Shown piece by piece: positions 1 through 12,320 of a stretch of 64,000 nt of DNA. The stretch is from Kaistia adipata DSM 17808. GTDB lineage: Bacteria; Pseudomonadota; Alphaproteobacteria; Rhizobiales; Kaistiaceae. Position numbers and translations under genes: made by a program. The stretch spans positions 1,498,217-1,562,216 of the forward strand of contig NZ_KE383991.1 in NCBI RefSeq assembly GCF_000423225.1, written 5' to 3'. Position 1 is the first letter of the stretch, and each line of letters begins with the position of its first letter. The notes under the pieces were generated by a model. That model was not told the origin of the DNA, searched no databases, and saw nothing but the letters and a program-made list of their open reading frames with translations.

Positions 1-43
1 CCTACGATGTCAACGTAGTGCTCTCCCGCTGAGCTACACGCCC
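1..43 (-). tRNA. tRNA-Val (anticodon GAC), 5' part only
   Basis: Read on the minus strand, the sequence begins GGGCGTGTAGCTCAG, contains the D-arm and a complete anticodon stem CTACG/CGTAG around the loop TTGACAT, so the anticodon is GAC (valine). The gene runs off the left edge of the window, so the variable loop, T-arm and 3' end are not seen. The first base of the mature tRNA should be position 43. Confidence 0.9.
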
Positions 44-146
44 ATCCTTCAGAACGCGACCGGCGGGACCGGCGGCGTGAGCGGGGGTATACAAGGTCAT
101 TTCCGAAGCTTCAAGCCCCGTGTTTTCGACCCTGTTGAAAACTTCG

Positions 147-506
147 TCAGGCGGCGAGCAGGCGTTCCACCTCGTTGACGAGATCGCGCAGGTGGAACGG
201 CTTCGACAGCACCTTGGCATCCTTGGGCGCGTTCGAATCCGGGTTGAGCGCCACGGCGGCGAAGCCGGTGATGAACATCACCTTCAGGTCGGGATCGAGC
301 TCGGTGGCGCGGCGCGCCAGCTCGATGCCGTCCATCTCGGGCATGACGATGTCGGTCAGGAGCAGCGTGAACGGTTCCTCGCGGATCCGCTCATAGGCGC
401 TGCGGCCATTGTCGAAGGAAACGACGTCGTAGCCGGCATTCTGCAGCGCCTTCGCCAGAAAGCGGCGCATGTCGTTGTCGTCTTCGGCGAGCAGGATGCG
501 GTTCAT
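147..506 (-). CDS. cpdR: CpdR-type single-domain response regulator
   Basis: This 119-residue protein is a stand-alone receiver domain. The acidic pocket (E8, D9, D10), phosphoacceptor D52 in the LLLTDIVMP motif and the KPF lysine motif near the C-terminus are all present, and there is no output domain. In Caulobacter and rhizobia CpdR is phosphorylated through the CckA-ChpT relay, and its unphosphorylated form localises ClpXP to the pole and primes degradation of cell-cycle regulators. The sequence closely resembles rhizobial CpdR, including the ITGFAAVALNPDS segment. I chose the ATG at 506 by homology (MNRILLAEDD); in-frame ATGs at 518 and 542 would add 4 or 12 residues, and none has a strong ribosome binding site. 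It diverges from the amidohydrolase gene to its right. Confidence 0.9.
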   Translation of the reverse strand: MNRILLAEDDNDMRRFLAKALQNAGYDVVSFDNGRSAYERIREEPFTLLLTDIVMPEMDGIELARRATELDPDLKVMFITGFAAVALNPDSNAPKDAKVLSKPFHLRDLVNEVERLLAA

Positions 507-764
507 CAGGGAATCCATGGCTGGATGGTCGGTCTCGTGCATCTTCGAACGGGCGCCTCGCGACACCCTGGCGATTTGGTTATTGAATTATGGCTGAACG
601 AAGTAAAGATCAGGTGAAGAGGGCGCGCCACCCGCCGCCGCGGCCCTTCGGATGGCCGCAGAACCCGCCGGCATCCTCAGTCGCGCCGCGATCCCGCCGC
701 GGTCGAAGAAAGGAGAATCATCATCGACGTCGCGCTCGACATTCCGAATGCGCTTCCCTTCGAG

Positions 765-1613
765 GTGGTAGCTCCCGCCGAGCAGCGCATTCCGTTCGTC
801 TTCAACTCGCCCCATAGCGGGCGCGTCTATCCGGTCGATTTCCTCGAGGCGTCGAAACTGGACGAGCGGATGATCCGCCGCTCCGAGGATACCTTCGTCG
901 ACGATCTCTTCGCCTCCGTCGTGCCGCTCGGCGCGCCCTTGATGCGGGCGCATTTTCCCCGCGCCTGGCTCGATGTGAACCGCGAGCCCTACGAGCTCGA
1001 CCCGCGCATGTTCGAGGGTGAACTGCCGCCCTACGCCAATGTCCGCTCGCTGCGCGTCGCCGGCGGGCTCGGCACCATCGCCCGCGTCGTCTCGGAGAAT
1101 GTCGAGATCTACGCCGAGCCGATCCCGGTCGCCCAGGCGCTGCACCGCATCGAGACCGTCTACAAGCCCTATCACGAGACCTTGCGCCAGCTGCTGACGG
1201 TCACCCACCAGCGCTTCGGCTTCTGCGTGCTGATCGACTGCCACTCGATGCCGTCCTCGGTGCGGGCGGCGCCAGGCCGGGCCCGCGCCGACATCGTGCT
1301 CGGCGACCGCTACGGCACGAGCTGCGCCCCGGCGCTGACCGAGGCCGCCTACGCGATCCTGAGCGATGCGGGCTATGCGGTGGCGCGCAACAAGCCCTAT
1401 GCCGGCGGCTTCATCACCGAGCATTACGGCCGGCCGGCCGGCGGCCTGCACGCGCTGCAGATCGAGATCAATCGCGGCCTCTACCTGAACGAACGGACGC
1501 TGCAGCTGAATGCCGGCTTCGAGCGCCTCGCCGCCGATCTCGCCCGGTTCACCACGGCGCTTTCGAGCGTGCCGGACGCGACCCTCTACCCGCAGGCCGA
1601 GGCGGCGGAATAG
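765..1613 (+). CDS. N-formylglutamate amidohydrolase family protein
   Basis: The product (282 residues from the GTG at 765) matches the N-formylglutamate amidohydrolase/HutG family: an N-terminal PFVFNSPHSGR motif, LIDCHSMPS in the centre, and a late QIEINRGLY motif. Together these carry the histidine and acidic metal ligands of this zinc carboxypeptidase-like fold. Such enzymes release formate from N-formyl-L-glutamate, the last step of one histidine degradation route, although no other hut gene is nearby. The start is uncertain. The GTG has no ribosome binding site, whereas AAAGGAG at 709-715 lies 7 bases before an in-frame ATC at 723. Translation from there would add 14 family-like residues ending in LPFEV. 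Neighbours are cpdR (divergent) and, downstream, a small RNA on the other strand. Confidence 0.88.
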   Translation: MVAPAEQRIPFVFNSPHSGRVYPVDFLEASKLDERMIRRSEDTFVDDLFASVVPLGAPLMRAHFPRAWLDVNREPYELDPRMFEGELPPYANVRSLRVAGGLGTIARVVSENVEIYAEPIPVAQALHRIETVYKPYHETLRQLLTVTHQRFGFCVLIDCHSMPSSVRAAPGRARADIVLGDRYGTSCAPALTEAAYAILSDAGYAVARNKPYAGGFITEHYGRPAGGLHALQIEINRGLYLNERTLQLNAGFERLAADLARFTTALSSVPDATLYPQAEAAE

Positions 1614-1639
1614 ACCATCCCTCCCCACCGACCGGGCAG

Positions 1640-1736
1640 AAAAAAGGGCCGCTCGTGGATACGAGGCGGCCCAAGTCTAGGGAGGAAACGCCCAAGAAGG
1701 GCAGCGGCAGGTCGACGCCAATCGAGCTGCCGCACT
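1640..1736 (-). ncRNA. mmgR: MmgR / alpha-r8 (suhB-type) small RNA
   Basis: On the minus strand a first hairpin (arms GCGGCAG/CTGCCGC) is followed by a small GCCC-TTCTT-GGGC hairpin. The ten-base motif TTTCCTCCCT comes next (1679-1688), then a Rho-independent terminator with arms GGGCCGCCTCGT/ACGAGCGGCCC (one bulge) and six T. That architecture, with an unpaired UUUCCUCCCU between hairpins, is the hallmark of the rhizobial alpha-r8/MmgR family. Rfam calls the related element suhB because it sits beside inositol-monophosphatase genes, and here hisN of that superfamily starts about 220 bases away on the other strand. MmgR limits polyhydroxybutyrate accumulation in Sinorhizobium. The transcript would be about 95 nt; both ends are inferred. 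Confidence 0.8.
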
Positions 1737-1741
1737 GCAAT

Positions 1742-1770
1742 AAGTTGCGCTTGCACTGCAAAAATATCAA
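1742..1770 (-). promoter_or_regulatory. Candidate promoter of the MmgR-like RNA with TGCA-rich operator
   Basis: TTGATA (1765-1770) and CAACTT (1742-1747) are separated by 17 bases and would start transcription near 1735-1736. An 11-base palindrome TTGCACTGCAA (1751-1761) lies in the spacer. Its half GCACTGCAA recurs 21 bases away at 1732-1740, so the two sites are two helical turns apart. TGC-rich sites of this kind resemble those bound by the PHB regulator PhaR/AniA, which represses mmgR in Sinorhizobium; that link is inference. Confidence 0.5.
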
Positions 1771-1957
1771 GACCTTTTCCGCAGCGTCCGCCACGCTGCG
1801 ACAATTCCGCAGCCCTCGCCGCGCCACGGCCCCGAACCGGCGCGGAAGGAATAGAATTCGACAATTGAAATCAGCCTGTTAGACAAAGGCTTCCCGCACC
1901 GGAACGGCCATGCGAAATGCGCATGGCACCCATGCGGCCGCCCTTCAGGAGCTCAGC

Positions 1958-2737
1958 ATGACCGATCCGAACCTGATCGCCTTTCTCGACCGGCTCGCGG
2001 ATTCTGCCGGAAAAGCGATCATGCCGCATTTTCGCGCACTCGATTCGGTGGAGAACAAGGCGAGCGCCGGCTTCGACCCGGTGACCGTCGCCGACAAGGC
2101 TTCCGAGCAGGCGCTGCGGGCGCTGATCAACTCGCATTATCCCGATCACGGCATCATGGGCGAGGAGTTCGGCGACGAGCAGACGGATGCGGAGAATGTC
2201 TGGATCCTAGACCCGATCGACGGCACGCGCGCCTTCATCTCCGGCCTGCCGGTTTGGGGCACGCTGATCGGCCTCGTCTCGGGCGGCAAGCCGGCGCTCG
2301 GCATGATGGCGCAGCCCTTCACCCGCGAGCGCTTCGCCGGCGACGGCACGCGCGCCTGGTACAAGGGCCCCGAAGGCGAGCGGGCGCTGAAGACGCGCGC
2401 CTGCGCCGAGATCGCCGACGCGGTGCTGTTCACCACCACGCCGGCGCTGTTCAAGGGCGCCGATCGCAAAGCCTATGAGCGGGTCGAGAACCAGGTCCGG
2501 CTCGTTCGCTATGGCTGCGACTGCTACGCCTATTGCATGGTCGCCGCCGGCTTCGTCGACGCTGTCATCGAGGTCGGCCTGCATCCCTACGACATCGTCG
2601 CCCTGATCCCGGTGATCGAGGGCGCCGGCGGCCGCGTCACCAACTGGGAAGGCGGCCCGGCGACGAGCGGCGGCCGCGTGGTGGCGAGCGGCGACGCCCG
2701 CCTGCACGACAAGATTCTCGAAACGCTGAACCGCTGA
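1958..2737 (+). CDS. hisN: Histidinol-phosphatase, inositol monophosphatase family
   Basis: This 259-residue protein carries the metal-binding motifs of the inositol monophosphatase superfamily: GEEFGDE near residue 70, WILDPIDGTRAF near residue 85, and a C-terminal HPYDIVALIPVIEGAGG block. The WILDPIDGTRAFI form is typical of HisN, which dephosphorylates histidinol phosphate in histidine biosynthesis in many alphaproteobacteria; activity on inositol phosphate cannot be excluded. The ATG at 1958 is preferred because AGGAG lies 8 bases upstream; an ATG at 1910 in the same frame has no such site. The gene stands alone and is convergent with the SDR gene. Confidence 0.88.
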   Translation: MTDPNLIAFLDRLADSAGKAIMPHFRALDSVENKASAGFDPVTVADKASEQALRALINSHYPDHGIMGEEFGDEQTDAENVWILDPIDGTRAFISGLPVWGTLIGLVSGGKPALGMMAQPFTRERFAGDGTRAWYKGPEGERALKTRACAEIADAVLFTTTPALFKGADRKAYERVENQVRLVRYGCDCYAYCMVAAGFVDAVIEVGLHPYDIVALIPVIEGAGGRVTNWEGGPATSGGRVVASGDARLHDKILETLNR

Positions 2738-2789
2738 TCCCGGACGAGAGGCAGGGGTGCCATGGCGCCCCCTGCCCCCCCCCCCCGCG

Positions 2790-3527
2790 TCAGATCGACT
2801 GCAGCAGGCCGCCGTCGACGGCGATCGCCTGGCCGGTGATGTAGCCGGCGCGCTCCGAGGCGAGGAAGGCGGCGAGCGCCGCGAATTCCTCCGGCTCGCC
2901 GATGCGGCCGGCCGGCACCTTCGGCCCGACGGTCGCGCTGGTGACGCCGAGTTCGGCCATGCGGTCGGTATTGGTGTAGCCCGGCAGCAACGCGTTGACG
3001 GTGATCCCCGCCGCCGCGACATCGCGGCTCAGTGCGTTGACGAGGCCGAGCAGGCCCGCGCGCAGGCCGTTCGAGACGACGAGCCCGTTCATCGGCTCCT
3101 TGGCGGCGACCGAGGTGACGGCGAGGATCCGGCCCCAGCCCTTCTCCCGCATCGCCGGCAGCGCCGCGCCGACGCTCTCGACGAAGCTCATCCAGAGATT
3201 GTCGAAGCCCGCTTGCCAGGCGGCGTCCGAGATCGCCTCGAAATTGCCGGGCGCCGGTCCGCCGGTGTTGGTGACGAGAATGTCGGGACCGCGGCCAAGC
3301 AGCTTCGCCGCCTGCTGCACCAGCGCGCGGCTGGCGCCCGGCTTCGACACGTCGCCCGGCAGGCCGATGGCGCCGATCTCGGCGGCGACCTTCTCGACCC
3401 GCGCCGCGTCGCGCGCGACGATCACCACCCGGGCACCCTCGGCCGCGAGTTCCGCTGCGACGGCGCGGCCAAGACCGCGCGAGCCGCCGAAGACGAGAGC
3501 GGTCTTGTCGGAAAGTTTCAGATCCAT
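2790..3527 (-). CDS. SDR-family oxidoreductase lacking the usual catalytic tyrosine
   Basis: The 245-residue product has a Rossmann fold with a GGSRGLG cofactor motif near residue 13, an NTGGPAPG segment in place of NNAG, and a C-terminal ITGQAIAVDGG motif. It is annotated in relatives as a 3-oxoacyl-ACP reductase-like or 3-ketoacyl reductase-like SDR. The active-site serine is present (VTSVAAKEP), but the YxxxK motif is replaced by SNGLR. This matches an SDR-like subgroup known to lack the standard tetrad, so its reaction is unknown. A run of 12 C at 2775-2786 lies just beyond the stop codon. The start at 3527 fits the family; the frame continues upstream without homology. Confidence 0.85.
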   Translation of the reverse strand: MDLKLSDKTALVFGGSRGLGRAVAAELAAEGARVVIVARDAARVEKVAAEIGAIGLPGDVSKPGASRALVQQAAKLLGRGPDILVTNTGGPAPGNFEAISDAAWQAGFDNLWMSFVESVGAALPAMREKGWGRILAVTSVAAKEPMNGLVVSNGLRAGLLGLVNALSRDVAAAGITVNALLPGYTNTDRMAELGVTSATVGPKVPAGRIGEPEEFAALAAFLASERAGYITGQAIAVDGGLLQSI

Positions 3528-3609
3528 GGGTCCAGTCCTGCGGTTCGAAGCATGCCGCAAGCTCGCAAAAACCGTTCGTCGGAACAAGGGCTTGCCCGCG
3601 GCAGGCCCG

Positions 3610-4554
3610 TCAGAGGTCCGAGCCGGGGATGAAGGCGTCGAAGGCGGCCCAGAACAGGCTGCGGATCGGGTCGCGCTCCATCAGGATTTCGTGGCGCGCG
3701 CCGGGAATGACGATCTGGGAGCCGATCCGCATCTCGCGCGCGAAACGCTCGATGGCGAGCGGCGACACCACCTTGTCCTCGCCCGCCGCGATCATCAGCG
3801 TCGGAATGCGGATGCTGGCGGCGAACGCGGGATCGGCCGCCTCGTTCATCGCCCGGCAGGCGGCATGCAGCCAGGAGATCGTCGGCGCGCCGACCGTCAG
3901 CTCCGGATGCGCCTTGCCAATCGCGGCGGTGCGGGCAAAGCGGCGCGGATCGCTGGTCAGCGGATTGAATCGGAAGCCGCGCTCGTCGACCTCGGCGATC
4001 TTGCCGCCCGGCGGGAAGGCATCGCCGAGACCGAGCAGGGAGAAGGCGCCGGCGGTGAAGTTGATCACGCTGCGCGACGGCGCGAAGCCGCCGAAATCCA
4101 GCAGCGGCGACGCCAGCACCATGCGCGAAAAAGTCTGGCGCGAGCGACGGGCGACGCGGAGACAGATCAGCCCGCCGGTCGAATGCGCCAGCCCGAAGAA
4201 GGGCGGCGGGCAATCCGGCAGCGCGACCTGCTGCATGAACGCCTCGAGATCGCGTTCATATTCGGAGAAATCGTCGACATGGCCCTTGCGCGGATTCTCC
4301 AGGCGCCGGTCCGAACCGCCCTGCCCGCGCCAGTCGAAGGTGGCGACGGCGAAGCCCCGGCCGAGCAGGTCGCCGACCACCTCGTAATATTTCTCGATCG
4401 CCTCGGCGCGGCCATGGACGAGGCAGACGGTGCCCTTGAGCCGGCCGGGCGGCCGCCAGGTCGCGGCGCGCAAGGTCACGCCGTCGGCGGTCGTCACCTC
4501 CTGGGCGACGGCGCCATGGGGGATCGGGTTCTCGGGAAAGGAAAACAGGTTCAT
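3610..4554 (-). CDS. Alpha/beta hydrolase, monoacylglycerol-lipase-like (serine aminopeptidase S33 fold)
   Basis: The 314-residue protein has the alpha/beta-hydrolase order of motifs: LVHGRAEAIEKY (oxyanion strand) near residue 45, DWRGQGGSDR near residue 75, nucleophile elbow GLAHSTGG near residue 125, an acidic residue in AAGEDKVVSP, and a late GARHEIL histidine. The layout matches bacterial lysophospholipases and monoacylglycerol lipases (PldB/YtpA group), which hydrolyse lipid esters. There is no signal peptide, so it should be cytoplasmic or membrane-peripheral. The SDR gene lies 82 bases downstream on the same strand and the two may be co-transcribed. The natural substrate cannot be inferred. 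Confidence 0.85.
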   Translation of the reverse strand: MNLFSFPENPIPHGAVAQEVTTADGVTLRAATWRPPGRLKGTVCLVHGRAEAIEKYYEVVGDLLGRGFAVATFDWRGQGGSDRRLENPRKGHVDDFSEYERDLEAFMQQVALPDCPPPFFGLAHSTGGLICLRVARRSRQTFSRMVLASPLLDFGGFAPSRSVINFTAGAFSLLGLGDAFPPGGKIAEVDERGFRFNPLTSDPRRFARTAAIGKAHPELTVGAPTISWLHAACRAMNEAADPAFAASIRIPTLMIAAGEDKVVSPLAIERFAREMRIGSQIVIPGARHEILMERDPIRSLFWAAFDAFIPGSDL

Positions 4555-4736
4555 CCGCCGCGTCGATCCGCGTTCGAGGGTCCTCCGGTCTTAGCCGAGC
4601 CGCCCGGAGCCGACAAGCAAGGCCGGCAAACGAAAACCGGCGACATCTCGCGATGCCGCCGGCTGACAGGCCGATCCCGCGCGGGGGGCGGATCGGGACC
4701 GACCGACAGGGAAGCCGGAGCGCCCGGCCGGCGCGA

Positions 4737-5156
4737 CTACCAGCGGCGCCAGTCCTCGCCCCAGCCGCCGTGCCAGCCGCGATCCCGCCGCCAGCCATTG
4801 TCGACGATGCGGCGGCGCAGGATGTCGCCGGAATAGGCGTCGACGACGAGGATCCATTCGCGGCCACGCGCCACCGCACGGACGATCGAGACGTCGCGGC
4901 GATCGCGGAGGATGTTGATGTCGCGATAGCCCTGGGCGCGAATCGCCCGGTAGAGCTCGCGGGTGCTGAGCGGATAGCGGCGGCGATCGTTGCGATAGCC
5001 GTCGCGCGGACCGGAGCCGCGCGGGCCGCTATAGCCGCCACGGCCATCCTCGTAGCCGCCGCGGCCGCCTTCGAAGCGATAGTCCTGGGCCTGGGCGGCC
5101 AGCGGAACGAGCAGCGCCCCGACCAGTGCCGACGTTGCGAGAATGCCCTTGATCAT
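4737..5156 (-). CDS. Secreted PepSY-like domain protein
   Basis: This 139-residue protein begins with a classical signal peptide (MIKGILATSALVGALLVPLAAQA, cleaved before QDYRF). A Gly/Arg-rich linker follows, then a C-terminal region (YRAIRAQGYRDI to VVDAYSGDILRRRIV) that reads like a PepSY-type fold. PepSY domains are thought to bind or inhibit peptidases or act in the cell envelope. The start at 5156 is supported by AAGGAGACAGAGC directly upstream. The tail is rich in Arg, Gly and Trp and ends in WRRW. Function beyond periplasmic location is unknown. Confidence 0.75.
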   Translation of the reverse strand: MIKGILATSALVGALLVPLAAQAQDYRFEGGRGGYEDGRGGYSGPRGSGPRDGYRNDRRRYPLSTRELYRAIRAQGYRDINILRDRRDVSIVRAVARGREWILVVDAYSGDILRRRIVDNGWRRDRGWHGGWGEDWRRW

Positions 5157-5300
5157 GCTCTGTCTCCTTGCCGGCAGACGGGGGCGTCGCCGGGATTGAT
5201 GGCGACGATGCCACCCGGCGGCTGAACACCATCCGAATTGGTCGTTCATGTGGCGTTCAGCGAAAGCCCGGCGCTCGCCCACAGCCGAACCACGCCTCCC

Positions 5301-5329
5301 CTTGAAGACGCAGAACGGGCCCCCCACAT
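5301..5329 (+). promoter_or_regulatory. Candidate RpoH (sigma-32) promoter of the small heat-shock gene
   Basis: CTTGAA (5301-5306) is followed after 17 bases by CCACAT (5324-5329) within CCCCCACATC. This is close to the RpoH consensus CTTGAA then CCCCAT-T. It lies about 110 bases before the hsp20 start and on the correct strand. Confidence 0.5.
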
Positions 5330-5339
5330 CGAAGTTGCG

Positions 5340-5436
5340 GATGCCGATATCGGGTCCGCGAGGCACGTGGCACTGGCCAAGAATGGCGGCGCGGCGTGGT
5401 TTTTACCTCTATGTCGCTCTGAAGGAGGACACCGAT
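5340..5436 (+). promoter_or_regulatory. Candidate ROSE RNA thermometer in the hsp20 leader
   Basis: Immediately before the start codon, GTCGCTCTGAAGGAGGAC places the ROSE-type anti-Shine-Dalgarno UYGCU (here TCGCT) three bases upstream of AAGGAGG. GUC can close against GAC with the expected G opposite G. Rhizobial hsp20 genes commonly carry ROSE elements that melt at heat-shock temperature. The upstream stems were not folded computationally. Confidence 0.5.
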
Positions 5437-5901
5437 ATGCGTACATTTGACCTGAGCCCCCTCTATCGCTCCACCGTCGGTTTCGACCGTCTCTTTTCGC
5501 TGCTCGACCAGGCCTCCGGCGTCGAGGCGGGCGTGCCCGGCTATCCGCCCTACAACATCGAGCGGACCGGCGAGAACGCCTACCGCATCACCATGGCCGT
5601 GGCCGGCTTCAACGACAGCGAACTCTCGATCGAGTCGCGTGAGAACACGCTGACCGTGAAAGGGGAGAAGAAGGCCGAGGACGGCAAGGACGCCGAGGTT
5701 CTGTATCGCGGCATCGCCGCGCGGTCGTTCGAGCGCCGATTCCAGCTTGCCGACCATGTCGAGGTGAAGGGCGCCCGGCTCGAGAACGGCCTGCTCCATG
5801 TCGAGCTCGTGCGCGAGATCCCGGAAGCGATGAAGCCCCGCACGATCACGATTACCAGCGGCAAGTCCGCCGGCCAGCAGATCGAGGCGAAGGCCGCCTG
5901 A
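5437..5901 (+). CDS. Hsp20-family small heat-shock protein
   Basis: The 154-residue protein is a typical bacterial class A small heat-shock protein. It has a short N-terminal arm (RTFDLSPLYRSTVGFDRLF), an alpha-crystallin domain from about residue 35 to 130 with the GVLHVEL-like LENGLLHVELVREIPE motif, and a C-terminal tail. It acts as an ATP-independent holdase that binds unfolding proteins. The ATG at 5437 follows AAGGAGGAC by 8 bases. Upstream lie a putative RpoH promoter and a ROSE-like leader, and downstream a strong terminator, so it is probably monocistronic and heat-induced. Confidence 0.93.
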   Translation: MRTFDLSPLYRSTVGFDRLFSLLDQASGVEAGVPGYPPYNIERTGENAYRITMAVAGFNDSELSIESRENTLTVKGEKKAEDGKDAEVLYRGIAARSFERRFQLADHVEVKGARLENGLLHVELVREIPEAMKPRTITITSGKSAGQQIEAKAA

Positions 5902-5926
5902 CGAGCGGATACAGACCTGTGGATGG

Positions 5927-5958
5927 GGCGCCCCGCGAAAGCGGGGCGCCTGTTTTTT
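5927..5958 (+). terminator. Rho-independent terminator of hsp20
   Basis: A perfect 10-bp stem GGCGCCCCGC/GCGGGGCGCC with a GAAA tetraloop is followed by TGTTTTTT. It overlaps by two bases the stop codon of the convergent aldolase gene. Confidence 0.92.
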
Positions 5959-7015
5959 AAGCGGCGTCTGCCGAAATAATGCGCAGGAACCGATCGACCT
6001 CTTCGGGCCTCGTCCGGAAGCTCGTCACCAGCCGGATCGCGATGAAGCGATCCCGCTCCGCCGGCGCCACCATGCCGTCGGCCGGCCACTCGTAATAGGT
6101 CGCGCCGGCCGCCCTCAGGCGCCGGTCCTGCTCCCTGGAAACCACCGCGAACACCTCGTTGCCGTCCGGCGCCCGCACACGCCGCGCGCCTTCCGCCTCG
6201 TCGAGGCCCTCGGCCAGCCGGCGCGCCATCGCATTCGCGCGCCCGGCCAGCTCGAGCCAGTGATCGCCCTCGAGATAGGCCGCGAACTGCGCGGAGACGA
6301 AGTGGCTCTTGGAGAAGAGATGCCCGGCGCGCTTGCGGTGGAAGGCGAAGCCATGCGCCTTGCCGGGATCGAAGAAGACAACGGCCTCGGCAGCGAAACA
6401 GCCGTTCTTGGTGCCGCCGAACGACATCACGTCGACACCGGCGCGCCAGCTCGCCTCGGCCGGCGTGACGCCGAGCCCGGCGACGGCATTGCCGAAACGG
6501 GCGCCGTCCATGTGCAGCGGCAGGCCGGCGGCATGAGCGACCGCGGCGATCCCGGCGATTTCCGCCGGCGAATAGGCCGTGCCCGCCTCGGTCAGCTGGC
6601 TGATCGACACGGCCGCCGGCTGGCCGTGATGCACGGCGCGCGGCGGATAGCGCTCGATCGCCGCCCTGAGCGCCGCCGGCTCGATCTTGCCGTCGGCGCC
6701 GTCGATCGCATGCAGGCGCGAGCCGCCGAAAAACTCCGGCGCGCCGCCCTCGTCGACCGCGATATGCGCATCGCGATGACAGAAGACAACGCCGCCGGGC
6801 CGGCCGAACTGGGCCAGCGCCAGCGCGTTGGCCGCGGTTCCCGTCGCCACGAAGAAGGCCGCCACATCGCGTTCGAAGACGCGGTTGAACGCGGCCCCTA
6901 CGGTTGCCGTCACCGGGTCGTCGCCATAGGCCGGCGTCTCGGCGCCAGCCGCTCCGACAAGCGCGGCCGCCACACGGTCGGACGCCCCTGCCCAATTGTC
7001 GCTTGCGAAGATCAT
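5957..7015 (-). CDS. ltaE: Low-specificity L-threonine aldolase
   Basis: The 352-residue protein belongs to the fold-type I PLP beta-eliminating lyase family. It shows ATGTAANALAL (cofactor phosphate region) near residue 58, LHMDGARFGNA near residue 167 with the PLP-contacting aspartate, and SFGGTKNG near residue 197 containing the Schiff-base lysine. Such enzymes cleave threonine and allo-threonine to glycine and acetaldehyde. The length fits the family. The gene is convergent with hsp20 and has its own upstream region of more than 500 bases before gltB. Confidence 0.88.
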   Translation of the reverse strand: MIFASDNWAGASDRVAAALVGAAGAETPAYGDDPVTATVGAAFNRVFERDVAAFFVATGTAANALALAQFGRPGGVVFCHRDAHIAVDEGGAPEFFGGSRLHAIDGADGKIEPAALRAAIERYPPRAVHHGQPAAVSISQLTEAGTAYSPAEIAGIAAVAHAAGLPLHMDGARFGNAVAGLGVTPAEASWRAGVDVMSFGGTKNGCFAAEAVVFFDPGKAHGFAFHRKRAGHLFSKSHFVSAQFAAYLEGDHWLELAGRANAMARRLAEGLDEAEGARRVRAPDGNEVFAVVSREQDRRLRAAGATYYEWPADGMVAPAERDRFIAIRLVTSFRTRPEEVDRFLRIISADAA

Positions 7016-7592
7016 CCCTCCATATCGCGACCGGAAGGGCCCAAGCGCAAGCCCCTTCCCGACCGGAAACCCGCCTCACAAACGCGCAGCCGCCTGCCTA
7101 AAATTAATGCAAGAAAATCGCCCCGCGCGGCGCCGGCCATTCCGCAACGTCACAAGGGCGTCCGGCAACTTTGTTACGTTGCCGCCACGCGTTCGTGAAC
7201 GAAAGTGTGATGGCGGCCGACATTACGAAATAAACATAATGCGTGATCGCGAGGGCGCTTGCCGTACGGAAAGAGTTCTGGCATTTTGGCGCGCCTCGAA
7301 TTAGGACAGTCTTACTGTCCCATTATCGAGTGTAACGACAAGCGTTTCGGCGCATTGGCGAGAAAGGCGGCAGAGTTCGGAACGAACCTTGCTTGCTGAA
7401 CGGACCCGGCCGAGGCGGCCGGTCGCAGCCGGAGCAAAGCCGGCGCGGTACTGATGGGACGCGATGCGGCCCAAGTTTCGAATACGGCGGATCCGCCGGT
7501 TGGTCATCCAAACGTCCCCGAGGGGACAGGCGGGCGAGCGGCCGGTCGAGACGTCGAATGATGAACCATAGAGGATGAGAGAGGGCACGAAG
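7016..7592. other. Intergenic region between ltaE and gltB
   Basis: No coding region is convincing here. It must hold the divergent promoters of ltaE and the gltBD operon. The only clear element I see is the GGACAGT inverted repeat at 7304-7320, listed separately; I see no terminator or RNA gene. Confidence 0.6.
7304..7320. promoter_or_regulatory. Palindromic operator candidate upstream of gltBD
   Basis: GGACAGT and ACTGTCC form perfect 7-base arms around CTT, about 270 bases before gltB. The symmetry and short spacer suggest a dimeric regulator site. The regulator is unknown, and I do not recognise the motif as a site for NtrC, Lrp or any other known regulator of gltBD. Confidence 0.4.
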
Positions 7593-12311
<4,719 letters not shown>

Positions 12312-12320
12312 GGGAAAGAA

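Noticed and set aside
588..1628. A 346-codon minus-strand frame over the N-formylglutamate amidohydrolase gene
   Set aside because: Composition is typical of a shadow frame and the plus-strand gene has clear family motifs.
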